Shown here piece after piece: positions 1 through 8,058 of a DNA stretch of 64,000 nucleotides (position 1 is its first letter; every line of letters starts with the position of its first letter). This DNA comes from Acidimicrobiia bacterium. Its GTDB lineage: Bacteria; Actinomycetota; Acidimicrobiia; Acidimicrobiales; VFJN01. The DNA lies in NCBI GenBank assembly GCA_009694375.1, contig SHVB01000010.1, positions 1 through 64,000 of the forward strand, written 5' to 3'. The notes below the pieces were generated by a model. The model had not been told where the DNA came from. It ran no database searches and worked only from the letters and a program-made list of their open reading frames with translations. The position numbers and the translations under genes are program-made.

Positions 1-2
1 TG

Positions 3-1157
3 GTGGCGGCGCGCCCGGACCTGCCCGAACTGCGAGTGATCGTGACCACCGGTACCCCCGAGGCCGGTTTGGTTTCCTGGGACGACGTCGGGGTGGGCGG
101 CGACGAACCCATCCAGGTGCCCATCACCGGCGATGCCATGGCCGATCTCATGTACACCTCGGGTACCACGGGGCGTCCCAAGGGAGTAGTGGTGCGTCAT
201 CGCAACGCCGCCATGATGCCCAACGGCCTCCCCCGTTGGTCGGGGGCGGGGTGGCTGCACGCCTCGCCCATGTTCACCTTTGCCGGCATCGCCTCCACCT
301 ATAACCCCATGAAACTCGGGATGCGGCTGCTCTATCTACCCCGCTTCGATCCCGAGCAGTGGTTCGACGCGGTGGAGCAGCACCGTCCCGCGGCCACCTT
401 CCTCGTGCCCGCCATGGCCGAGTTGCTGATCGGTAGCGCCCGCTTCGAGGGCGCCGACCTCTCGAGTATCACGATGTGTCCGCTGGGGAGCGCCCCGGTG
501 TCGCCGTCCACCCTGGAGCGGCTGCAGGCGAAGCTCCCCAACGCCATGGTGTCCAACTCGTGGGGGATGACCGAAGCGGGCCCCGCCTTTTGTTTCATGC
601 CGCCGGCGGAGCAGGCCAAGCGGGTGGGCTCGGTGGGTCGGCCCATGGCGCCCACCGAGTTCAAAATCGTGGACGATCAGGGCGAGGAGCAACCCGCCCG
701 GGTGGTGGGCGAACTCTTGGTGAGCAACCCTGGCCGCGAGCGCGAATACTTCAACGATGCCGAGGCCACGGCCACTACCTGGCGGGAGGGATGGCTGCAC
801 TCGGGTGATCTGGCCTTTCTCGATGAAGACGGCTTCCTCTACATCGTGGGTCGTCAGAAAGACGTGATCATCCGGGGCGGCAACAACGTGCACGCCACCG
901 ATGTGGAGACCGTGCTCTACGAGCATCCCGCCGTGCGGGAGGCGGCGGTGGCGGGAATCGCTCACCCGGTCCTCGGAGAGGACGTCGCCGCCTGGGTGGT
1001 GGTGGTGGCCGGAGCCACGGTATCGGCGGAGGAACTCATCGCCGTGTGCGCGGAGCGTCTCTCGGATTACAAGGTGCCGCGACGCGTCACTTTCGTCACC
1101 GAACTGCCGCGCAACGCCACCGGCAAGGTGGTGAAGCACGAACTGCCGGGGCGCTAG
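3..1157 (+). CDS. AMP-forming acyl-CoA ligase, 5' truncated
   Basis: This is the C-terminal 384 residues of an ANL-superfamily acyl-CoA ligase. The family activates a carboxylic acid to an acyl-AMP and then to a CoA thioester. The P-loop YTSGTTGRPKG is near residue 51, the adenylate-binding region ends in GDLAFLDEDGF, the hinge region reads GRQKDVIIRGGNN, and the catalytic lysine lies in NATGK close to the C-terminus. Full-length relatives have about 500 residues, so roughly 110-120 N-terminal residues lie outside the window and the GTG at position 3 is not the real start. It is convergent with an acyl-CoA dehydrogenase gene that ends 25 bp downstream. The acyl substrate cannot be told from sequence. 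Confidence 0.93.
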   Translation: MAARPDLPELRVIVTTGTPEAGLVSWDDVGVGGDEPIQVPITGDAMADLMYTSGTTGRPKGVVVRHRNAAMMPNGLPRWSGAGWLHASPMFTFAGIASTYNPMKLGMRLLYLPRFDPEQWFDAVEQHRPAATFLVPAMAELLIGSARFEGADLSSITMCPLGSAPVSPSTLERLQAKLPNAMVSNSWGMTEAGPAFCFMPPAEQAKRVGSVGRPMAPTEFKIVDDQGEEQPARVVGELLVSNPGREREYFNDAEATATTWREGWLHSGDLAFLDEDGFLYIVGRQKDVIIRGGNNVHATDVETVLYEHPAVREAAVAGIAHPVLGEDVAAWVVVVAGATVSAEELIAVCAERLSDYKVPRRVTFVTELPRNATGKVVKHELPGR

Positions 1158-1182
1158 TGGTCGGCGAACGCCGCCCGCACGG

Positions 1183-2277
1183 TCAGGCCGGGCCGATCAC
1201 CAGATCGGCGAGGCGCTGGCGTTGCCATCCCTGGCGTCCGAAGAGCATGTCGTTGGCCTTCACCCGTCGAAACAACAGGTGGCAGTCGACGTCCCAGGTG
1301 AACCCCACCCCGCCGTGTACCTGAATGTTCTCGGCGGTGATCATGGTGGCGGCCTCGGCGACGAATCCCTTGGCGATGGCGGCGGCGGCTTCTCGCCCGG
1401 GGTCCTCCACCGCGCTCGCCCACCCGGCGTAGTGCGTGGCCACTCGGGCCAGTTCGAGTTGATGAAGCATGTCGACGATCTTGTGCTTGATCACCTGGAA
1501 GGTGGCGATGGGGCGACCGAACTGCACCCGATGTTTGGCGTACTCGGTGGCCATCTCCAGGGCTCGCTGGCTGGCCCCCACGCTCTCTGCGCACACGGCG
1601 ATACCGATGTCGTCGATCACCCGGGCCAGCAGCGAGCGTTGGTCATGGGCGGGCCCCACGCGCCGCGACGGTCGGTCCTCCAGGACGAGGCGGGCGACCT
1701 TGCGCGTCACATCCAGGTTCGGCACCAACTCACCCTGGGGGTCATCGAGAGCGAAGGTCGCCAACCCGTCGCCGTCGCGCGCCACCACGTAGACCAGATC
1801 GGCGGTATGGCCGTCGATCACCAGTGGCTTCAGGCCATTGAGCAGCCACTGATCACCGCGCCGTCGCGCCGTGGTGGTGATGCTCTCGAGGGGGTTGCGG
1901 GTGCCGGTCTCCTCCACCGCCACCGTGGCGCGCTGCGAACCGTTGGCGAGATGGGGGAGCAGGAGGGGGTCGGGTAGGCGGCGGGCCAGGAGGGTGGCGG
2001 CGACCACCGACGACAGCCACGGGCCGGGGAGGGGGAGGGCACCGATTTCCTCGCTCAGGATCACCAGTTCGAGCATTCCTTGCCCGGCCCCGCCGTGGGC
2101 CACCGGCACCGCCAGGCCCGGCCAACCGAGGGCCACGGCCCGGCCCCACAGGGCATCGGTGTAGCCGCGCTCGTCGTCGAGCATCGCCCGGACGTATCCG
2201 CCGGTGGCTTCCTCGGCCAGGAATGAACGGGTAACAGACCGAAAGGCGTCCTGCTCGGGGCTGAACGTGAAGTCCAC
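1183..2277 (-). CDS. acyl-CoA dehydrogenase, short (non-GxxxE) subunit
   Basis: Acyl-CoA dehydrogenase of about 364 residues, the shorter partner in a two-subunit arrangement. N- and middle-domain signatures are present, and near residue 320 it has HGGVGFTWDVDCH. It lacks the C-terminal G-x-x-x-E-I/V-Q-(K/R)-N-I-I signature found in the longer partner. I chose the GTG at 2277 because it gives the family-typical start VDFTFSPEQ; an ATG at 2316 would add a tail that crosses the promoter. It is divergent from a 399-residue dehydrogenase, with starts only 40 bp apart and a TGAC-N6-GTTAG site between them. By analogy with actinobacterial steroid-type FadE pairs the two probably form a heterotetramer; this is inference. 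Confidence 0.9.
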   Translation of the reverse strand: MDFTFSPEQDAFRSVTRSFLAEEATGGYVRAMLDDERGYTDALWGRAVALGWPGLAVPVAHGGAGQGMLELVILSEEIGALPLPGPWLSSVVAATLLARRLPDPLLLPHLANGSQRATVAVEETGTRNPLESITTTARRRGDQWLLNGLKPLVIDGHTADLVYVVARDGDGLATFALDDPQGELVPNLDVTRKVARLVLEDRPSRRVGPAHDQRSLLARVIDDIGIAVCAESVGASQRALEMATEYAKHRVQFGRPIATFQVIKHKIVDMLHQLELARVATHYAGWASAVEDPGREAAAAIAKGFVAEAATMITAENIQVHGGVGFTWDVDCHLLFRRVKANDMLFGRQGWQRQRLADLVIGPA

Positions 2278-2292
2278 GGAGCGGATCTTAGG

Positions 2293-2308
2293 TGACGCTC
2301 TTGTTAGT
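2293..2308 (+). promoter_or_regulatory. operator-like site 1, TGAC-N6-GTTAG
   Basis: The sequence TGACGCTCTTGTTAGT lies in the 40-bp gap between two divergent acyl-CoA dehydrogenase genes, ending 10 bp before the GTG at 2318 and starting 16 bp from the GTG at 2277. It matches three other promoter sites in the window (14445, 27200, 34443) at all nine positions of TGAC-N6-GTTAG. With so little space, both genes are probably leaderless or nearly so, and one bound protein could block both promoters. The fused double-TetR protein at 13026-14339 is the proposed binder; that is inference. Confidence 0.6.
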
Positions 2309-2317
2309 TTGGCCAAC

Positions 2318-3517
2318 GTGGACTTTGCGTATCAGGCTGAGGATGAAGCCTTCGGGGCCGAACTGCAGGCGTGGCTCGACGCCAACCTTCCCGACTTCAT
2401 CGATCAGGGGGAGATCGGGGCCGATCACGGCGACGAGACGAGTCGCACGATGGCGAGGCGGCAGGCCTGGCAACAACGTCTGCACGAGGGCGGATGGGCG
2501 GCGATCAACTGGCCGCGCTCCTGGGGGGGCCGGGAGGCCACCACCATGCAGAACGTCGTGTACTCCGAGGTGATGGCCCGGGCGAAGACGCCGGGCATCT
2601 ACAACGCCAACGGCATCTGGCAGATCGGCCCCATGATCATGCAGTGGGCTAGTCCGGCCCAGCAGCAACAGTGGCTCCCGGGGATCATTGCCGCCACCGA
2701 CCATTGGTGCCAGGGGTTCAGTGAGCCCGAGGCGGGCAGCGACCTCGCCAACCTGCGCACTCTCGCCATCGCCGATGGTGACGAGTACGTGGTGACCGGC
2801 ACGAAGGTGTGGACCTCCACCGCCCATCTGGCCCGCTGGGGCCTGTTCCTCGTGCGTACCGATCCCAGTGCCATTGCCCGGGGGGCCAAGCATGAGGGCA
2901 TCACGGCGCTCATCGTGGACATGCACACGCCCGGGGTGCAGTGCCGTCCCATCCGGGAGATCACCGGCGAGGCCATGTTCTGTGAGGTGTCCTTCACCGC
3001 CGCCCGGGTGCCGGTGGCCAACCGCCTGGGCGAGGAAGGTGACGGATGGAACGTAGCCATGGGCACCCTCACCCACGAGCGGGCGGGGACGGGGGGCATC
3101 GCCATCGGTCTGCGGGCCGAACTCGACGAGATGATCGCAGCGGCGCGAGAGCACAACCCCGATGCGCTCCTCGCCCCCGACCTGCGCGACCGGATCGCCC
3201 GGATGTACGCCCAGGTGGAACTGACTCGTCTGCTGAACGCCCGGGCTCTTTCTAAGGTGCTCAAGGGCGAGCGGTCCTTCCCCGAAGCCCAGATCGCCAA
3301 ACTTCAGTGGAGCCATCTTTCCCAGGCTCTTGCCGAACTGAACATCGATCTGCTCGGTCCGCTCGGCATCTTGGCCAAGGGAGGGCCCGAGGCAATTAAC
3401 GGCGGCCACGCCGCCCACAACTATCCGTGGCAGCGATTCACCTCGATCGGGGCCGGCACCACGGAGGTGCAGAAAAACATCATCGCCGACCGGGCCCTGA
3501 AACTCCCGCGCCCTTAG
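2318..3517 (+). CDS. acyl-CoA dehydrogenase, long subunit
   Basis: Acyl-CoA dehydrogenase of 399 residues, an FAD enzyme that makes an alpha,beta double bond in acyl-CoA and passes electrons to ETF. GFSEPEAGSDLANL (about residue 131) is the middle-domain signature, VWTSTAHLA follows, and the C-terminal GAGTTEVQKNIIADR matches the FAD/CoA-binding signature. The GTG at 2318 gives the usual start VDFAYQAEDEAF; upstream in-frame starts would run into the divergent gene. It is the likely partner of the short dehydrogenase encoded divergently. Its stop overlaps the stop of a convergent glyoxalase-fold gene by 4 bp. Confidence 0.93.
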   Translation: MDFAYQAEDEAFGAELQAWLDANLPDFIDQGEIGADHGDETSRTMARRQAWQQRLHEGGWAAINWPRSWGGREATTMQNVVYSEVMARAKTPGIYNANGIWQIGPMIMQWASPAQQQQWLPGIIAATDHWCQGFSEPEAGSDLANLRTLAIADGDEYVVTGTKVWTSTAHLARWGLFLVRTDPSAIARGAKHEGITALIVDMHTPGVQCRPIREITGEAMFCEVSFTAARVPVANRLGEEGDGWNVAMGTLTHERAGTGGIAIGLRAELDEMIAAAREHNPDALLAPDLRDRIARMYAQVELTRLLNARALSKVLKGERSFPEAQIAKLQWSHLSQALAELNIDLLGPLGILAKGGPEAINGGHAAHNYPWQRFTSIGAGTTEVQKNIIADRALKLPRP

Positions 3518-3936
3518 TGGTCGGTGGGGGCGAGTAGTTCGAGGAGTTGGCCATCGGGGTCGCGCACCATGATGGCCACCCCGCCCACCGCGGTGTGGGT
3601 CAAGACCTCGCCGCCGTGGGCGAGGACGTTCTCGGCGGCGACGGTGAGGTCGGGCACGGAGAACGACAGGTGGGTGAGGCCAGGTTCGGTGAAGGAGCGT
3701 GGCCGCGCCGGGTCGTTGTGGGAGCGATCGAAGTGGAGCAGTTCGAGGGTGAAGTGACCGTGGAGGAGATAGACGGCCCGCAGGCCAACCGGTGCACTGA
3801 TCTCGAGGAGTTGGCTGGCGGGGGCGTCGGGCACCGACAGGTCGTAGTGATGCACAAACCCCAAAACCTGCTCATAAAACGTGCGGGACCGTTCGAGGTT
3901 GGTCACGCACAGGCCCACATGGTTCACGATGGTCAT
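3514..3936 (-). CDS. VOC (glyoxalase-fold) family protein
   Basis: A 140-residue protein with one vicinal-oxygen-chelate module pair. It starts MTIVNHVGLCVTNLERSRTF with the usual metal-binding His at residue 6, has THLSFSVPDL in the middle, and ends near a PDGQLLELL motif with the usual metal-binding Glu. The family includes dioxygenases, epimerases and lyases, so the reaction is open; in this setting a methylmalonyl-CoA epimerase or ring-cleavage dioxygenase is possible. The ATG at 3936 is chosen because it opens the first beta strand; the longer frame from 4095 adds a low-complexity tail. It is divergent from the class II aldolase gene, with a 116-bp gap. Confidence 0.8.
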   Translation of the reverse strand: MTIVNHVGLCVTNLERSRTFYEQVLGFVHHYDLSVPDAPASQLLEISAPVGLRAVYLLHGHFTLELLHFDRSHNDPARPRSFTEPGLTHLSFSVPDLTVAAENVLAHGGEVLTHTAVGGVAIMVRDPDGQLLELLAPTDH

Positions 3937-4052
3937 GGACCGATCGTAGGCACCGCCGCCCGCCGCCGTCGTGGTGGCCGCTCCTTGGCTCTGGCTCCCG
4001 CCGTTGGACGCTGCGGTAGCCTCTCGCCGACCGCAGACCGGGAGGGGGTCCG

Positions 4053-4796
4053 ATGAGTGGTGTTGAGAAACCGCGTCGCCTGATGGCACCCCCACTGCCG
4101 TCCATGACGCCCCAAGCCTCCGTGGCCCTGCTGGCCCGCATGCTGTTCCGGGAGGGGTACGACGACCACCTCGCCGGGCACATCACCGCCCGCCAACCCG
4201 ACGGCACGCTACTGGTGAATCCGTGGGGTCTCACCTGGGACGAAGTGACCGCCAGCGACATCATGCGTATCGACGGCGATGGCCACGTACTCGAGGGCCG
4301 CTGGACCGTGACCCCGGCGATCACCTTGCACATCGAGCTGCACCGCCAACGCCCCGACATCGGGGTGGCTCTGCACAATCATCCGCGCTGGGGCACGCTG
4401 TGGGCTGATGCCCATCGGGTGCCCCCGGTGTACGACCAAACCTCCGCCATGATGCCGGGCGACCCAGCCCTCTACGACGACTTCGGTGGGTCGGTAGACG
4501 CGCTGGATAACGCTCGGGCCTGCGTAGCGGCGCTGGGCGATGCCAGCACCGCGTTACTGGCCAACCACGGCGTGTTGGTGGTGGGCGAGGACATGGCGCA
4601 GGCCCATCACCGCGCCGTGGTGCTGGAATGGCGTTGCCGACAGGCCTGGCACGTGGAGGCGATGGGCGGTGGGGTGCCGGTACGACCGGAGGTGTTCGAG
4701 CGCTTTGCGGCGCCCTTCGCGCAGGTCAGTTTCCCGGGGCTCTTTGAGGCCATGGCCCGACGCGAGCTACGAGCCGACCCGTCGATCCTGCAGTGA
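4053..4796 (+). CDS. class II aldolase/adducin family protein
   Basis: A 247-residue class II aldolase-fold protein. Zinc-binding histidines are visible in ALHNHPRWGT and in the later LLANHGVLVVGEDMAQAHH, as in fuculose-1-phosphate aldolase relatives; GHITARQPDG is the conserved N-terminal region. Members cleave, epimerise or decarboxylate hydroxy-carbonyl substrates, so the reaction is unassigned. A strong ribosome site (GGAGGGGG) sits just before the ATG. The stop is one base away from the ATG of the downstream amidohydrolase, so the two are co-transcribed and probably act on one pathway. Confidence 0.88.
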   Translation: MSGVEKPRRLMAPPLPSMTPQASVALLARMLFREGYDDHLAGHITARQPDGTLLVNPWGLTWDEVTASDIMRIDGDGHVLEGRWTVTPAITLHIELHRQRPDIGVALHNHPRWGTLWADAHRVPPVYDQTSAMMPGDPALYDDFGGSVDALDNARACVAALGDASTALLANHGVLVVGEDMAQAHHRAVVLEWRCRQAWHVEAMGGGVPVRPEVFERFAAPFAQVSFPGLFEAMARRELRADPSILQ

Positions 4797-4797
4797 C

Positions 4798-5991
4798 ATG
4801 CCGGCGCTGAACCCCGAGTTGTTCCTCCCCGAACCGGAACCGCGTCACCGCTACGCCACCATCATCTCGGTCGACGATCACCTGGTGGAGCCGCCGGACA
4901 TGTTCGAGGGCCGCTTGCCGGCATCGCTGCAGGAGCGAGCGCCGCGTGTCGTGCTCGACGGTCGGGGCCAGCAGGTGTGGGAGTTCGACGGGCAACGTCA
5001 TAGCCAGGTGGGGATGAACGCGGTGGTGGGGCGTCGGCCGGAGACCGTGGCGCTGGAGCCATTTCGCTTCGATCAGATGCGGCCGGGGTGTTTCAACGTG
5101 GATGCCCGGGTGCAGGACATGGACCTGAACGGCGTGTGGGCGTCGATGAGTTTTCCGTCGATGATCACCGGGTTCTGCGGGCGGGTGTATTCGCAATGCT
5201 CAGACCCGACCCTGGGTTTGGCCACCACCCGGGCGTTCAACGACTGGGTGTATGACGCCTGGTGGCAGCCGCACCAGGACCGCATCATCCCGCTCGGGAT
5301 CACCTGGCTCACCGATCCCGAGGTCGGCGCAGCCGAGATCCGGCGCAACGCGCAACGGGGCTTCCGGGCGGTGACCCTGCCGGAGCGCCCGCACCAGATT
5401 GGGCTGCCGTCGATCTTCGACGAGTACTGGGCGCCCATCCTGGAGGCCTGCGCCGCTACCGACACGGTGGTGTGTCTCCACGTGGGGTCCTCGGGCATGG
5501 GTGATATTCCCCCCGGTTGCGACCAGGCCATCGTCCCCCTCGTTGCCACGCTGTTCAGCCAACTCTCCCTGCAGGCCTGCACGGAGTGGCTATGGGCGGG
5601 GTGGACGGTACGTTTTCCAAACCTCAAAGTGGCGATGGCCGAGGGGGGAATCGGATGGGTGGCGATGCTGATCGACCGGCTCGAAAATCTGGTGGAACGC
5701 TCCGGTTATGGCATGGGTTGGGACGAGGATCCCGCCGCCGTGTTGCGCCGCAGTTTCTGGTTTTGCACCATCGACGATCCCTCCACGATCGACACCCGTC
5801 ACACCATTGGGCTGGATCACATCATGGTGGAGGTCGATTATCCCCACGGCGACAGCACCTGGCCCAATACCCAAGCGGTGATCGAGCAGGCCTGGGGTCA
5901 TCTGCCCCCGGCCGAGCGGCGGAAACTGTGCTGCGAAAACGCTGCCGCGCTGTTCCGCCACCCCTTGCCCGCTCTGGTGATCCCCCAATGA
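4798..5991 (+). CDS. amidohydrolase family 2 (ACMSD-like) protein
   Basis: A 397-residue metal-dependent TIM-barrel hydrolase or decarboxylase. The start MPALNPELF is fixed by the aldolase stop one base upstream. The N-terminal motif is ISVDDHLVEPPDMFEG, with D-D-H in place of the H-x-H of classical amidohydrolases. Later metal-site elements are VCLHVGSSG (His) and EVDYPHGDSTWP (Asp). The same architecture recurs at 14487-15770 and, more distantly, at 25984-27177. Relatives in actinobacterial hydrophobic-acid catabolism include decarboxylases and hydrolases; the substrate is unknown. Confidence 0.88.
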   Translation: MPALNPELFLPEPEPRHRYATIISVDDHLVEPPDMFEGRLPASLQERAPRVVLDGRGQQVWEFDGQRHSQVGMNAVVGRRPETVALEPFRFDQMRPGCFNVDARVQDMDLNGVWASMSFPSMITGFCGRVYSQCSDPTLGLATTRAFNDWVYDAWWQPHQDRIIPLGITWLTDPEVGAAEIRRNAQRGFRAVTLPERPHQIGLPSIFDEYWAPILEACAATDTVVCLHVGSSGMGDIPPGCDQAIVPLVATLFSQLSLQACTEWLWAGWTVRFPNLKVAMAEGGIGWVAMLIDRLENLVERSGYGMGWDEDPAAVLRRSFWFCTIDDPSTIDTRHTIGLDHIMVEVDYPHGDSTWPNTQAVIEQAWGHLPPAERRKLCCENAAALFRHPLPALVIPQ

Positions 5992-6034
5992 CCGCCGGGG
6001 GGCTTGCCGAGGCGTCGGGCGAGCCGGTCCGGGT

Positions 6035-6844
6035 TCAGCGCGATGGGCCGAGGACGTAATGGCCGTGGTCGGGGTGGTGGTACCAGCCGGCGGCGGCCTG
6101 GGTGCCGCCGTCCACGTGAAGGGTCTGCCCGGTGACATACCTCGACAAGTCCGAGGCGAGGAACACCGCCGCCCCCGCCATTTCGTCGACGTGCCCCGCC
6201 CTTCCCAACGGCACCACCGCCGCGAAGGACGCTTCGGCCCCGGGGGGTGCCACCGAGGCCATGCCCTCGGTGAGGGTGATGTCGGGGGCCAGTGCGTTCA
6301 CCCGAATGCCGTGGGGAGCCAATTCCAAGGCGGCGGTTTTGGTGAGGCTGATCACCCCGGCCTTGGCGGCGGCGTAGGCGGCGTAGCCGGGGGCGGCCCG
6401 GGTGCCCTCGATCGAGGTGATGTTTATGATGCTGCCGCCCTGGCCTGCCTCCACCATGGCCCGGGCCACCCGTTGGGTGCACAACAGCACCTGGCTGAGG
6501 TTGGCGCGCAGCAGGGCATCCCAGCCCTTCGGGGCCGTGTCGAGCAGGGGGGAGGAGAACACGCCCCCGGCGTTGTTCACGAGCACCGTGGGCGGGCCGA
6601 GTTGGCGAACGGTGCGGGCCAACGCCTCGTCGACCTGACGCTCGTCGCGCACATCGGTGGTGCAGGCCAGTCCGCCGATTTCCTGCGCCGCCGCGGCTGC
6701 GCTGGCTTCGTCCTGCTCCCAGATGGCCACGCGAGCGCCGAAGGTCGCCAAACCCTGGGCGATCCCGCGGCCGATGCCGGCACCCCCGCCGGTGACCACC
6801 GCCACCACGCCGTCCAAACTCGCCGCTTCCCTTTCCAGCACCAT
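6035..6844 (-). CDS. SDR-family oxidoreductase
   Basis: A 269-residue short-chain dehydrogenase. It has the Rossmann motif TGGGAGIGRG, the NNAGG motif, the catalytic serine region ITSIEGT and the YxxxK pair in YAAYAAAKAG, and ends with VDGGTQAAAGW. It is an NAD(P)-dependent alcohol/ketone oxidoreductase, plausibly a beta-hydroxyacyl-CoA or hydroxysteroid type. The ATG at 6844 (MVLEREAASLDG) is preferred over in-frame upstream codons because it places the cofactor motif at the usual distance. It is divergent from the lipocalin-like gene at 6898; the 53-bp gap holds a CCGTA direct repeat (6854 and 6867). Confidence 0.93.
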   Translation of the reverse strand: MVLEREAASLDGVVAVVTGGGAGIGRGIAQGLATFGARVAIWEQDEASAAAAAQEIGGLACTTDVRDERQVDEALARTVRQLGPPTVLVNNAGGVFSSPLLDTAPKGWDALLRANLSQVLLCTQRVARAMVEAGQGGSIINITSIEGTRAAPGYAAYAAAKAGVISLTKTAALELAPHGIRVNALAPDITLTEGMASVAPPGAEASFAAVVPLGRAGHVDEMAGAAVFLASDLSRYVTGQTLHVDGGTQAAAGWYHHPDHGHYVLGPSR

Positions 6845-6897
6845 CGCTACCGACCGTACACACAATCCGTATCCGAATTCCCGAAAGGCCCTGCCTG

Positions 6898-8058
6898 ATG
6901 ACCACCCTCGGACCGTTGGTGCCTGCCGACGAGACGTTTCATCACCAGATTGTCGACACCTTCGCCACGGTGGGGCAGAGCGACCGGTCCTGGACCGAAA
7001 AGGTGTGCGCCATGGCGGCCCGCCGGGATGGGTCGGTGAGTCTGGCCTTCGGGATGGGCAAGTACCCCAACCGCGGGGTGCTCGATGCCTACGCCGGGGT
7101 GAGTCAGGGTCGCCAGCAGTGGACGGTGCGATCGAGCCGGGCGCTTATGCCGGCCATCGACCACCTCGAGACTGGACCCATCCGCTACGAGGTGCTCGAG
7201 CCACTCCAGCAGGTGCGCTTCAGCCTCGCCCCCAACGACGTGGTGCCCATCAGTTTCGAGTGGACCTTTCACGCCGCCGTGCCCGCCGCGCTCGAACAGC
7301 CCGAGCAGCATCGCAGTCGAGACGGGTTGCGCCTCGACGCCGACATCGTGCGCTACCACCAGATCGGTACCGCCCAGGGGTGGGTGGATATCGACGGTAC
7401 CCGGCACGAATTCGACGACAGCAACGCGGTGTCTACCCGTGATCATTCCTGGGGTGTGCGTTACATGGTGGGGGAGCCGGTGGTGGATGTGGCCGACGCC
7501 TCCCGACCCCCGGGGGTTTCCACCACGGTGATGTGGTCGCCCATCTTGTGTGAGCGTCCCGACGGCAGCCGCTACGGGATCCACCTCTACTACCAACGCC
7601 ACGGCATCGGTGATTGGCAACGGATCGAACTGCAGGGGGGGATCGAACACCCCGACGGCCGCCGGGAAGCCTTTGTGGCGGTGGTTCCCGAGGCCCAGGT
7701 GCAGAACGAAAATCGGCGACTCACCGCCGCCTTGTTGCACTGCACGATGGCCGATGGAACGGCGCGCCCGCTCACGGTGAGGGCCTTGGGCGATACGGGG
7801 TTCCATCTCGGGACCGGGCTGTACTTCGGCTTCGACGGCCATTGGCATGGCGAGTGGCGCGGGGATCTGCATGTGGACGGGGAGCACATCGCCGATTGCA
7901 CCGAGCCCGCCACCGCCCATCGCATCCACCAAATGCGCGACAACCTCGTGCGCGTGGAGGATCCCGTCGGCGGGGGGGTGGGCATCGGCAATCTGCAGAG
8001 CCTCTTCGTGGGTCCGCACCCCGAGATGGGGCTCACCGAGGAAGCGAGCTTCATGTGA
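6898..8058 (+). CDS. CrtC/AttH lipocalin-like hypothetical protein
   Basis: A 386-residue soluble protein of unknown function. The central region NAVSTRDHSWGVR and later repeated W-rich beta strands resemble the two-lipocalin fold of hydroxyneurosporene synthase/AttH proteins (DUF7064-type families). No signal peptide or membrane segment is visible. Its stop overlaps the GTG of the phosphotransferase-like gene that follows, a GTGA coupling, so the two are one operon. Such pairs are seen beside acyl-CoA metabolism genes in actinobacteria. A binding or isomerising role for a large hydrophobic substrate is conceivable, but nothing in the sequence proves it. Confidence 0.7.
   Translation: MTTLGPLVPADETFHHQIVDTFATVGQSDRSWTEKVCAMAARRDGSVSLAFGMGKYPNRGVLDAYAGVSQGRQQWTVRSSRALMPAIDHLETGPIRYEVLEPLQQVRFSLAPNDVVPISFEWTFHAAVPAALEQPEQHRSRDGLRLDADIVRYHQIGTAQGWVDIDGTRHEFDDSNAVSTRDHSWGVRYMVGEPVVDVADASRPPGVSTTVMWSPILCERPDGSRYGIHLYYQRHGIGDWQRIELQGGIEHPDGRREAFVAVVPEAQVQNENRRLTAALLHCTMADGTARPLTVRALGDTGFHLGTGLYFGFDGHWHGEWRGDLHVDGEHIADCTEPATAHRIHQMRDNLVRVEDPVGGGVGIGNLQSLFVGPHPEMGLTEEASFM

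Noticed and set aside
6854-6871. CCGTA direct repeat as a regulator site
   Set aside because: Five-base repeat in a GC-rich gap; too short to support a site.
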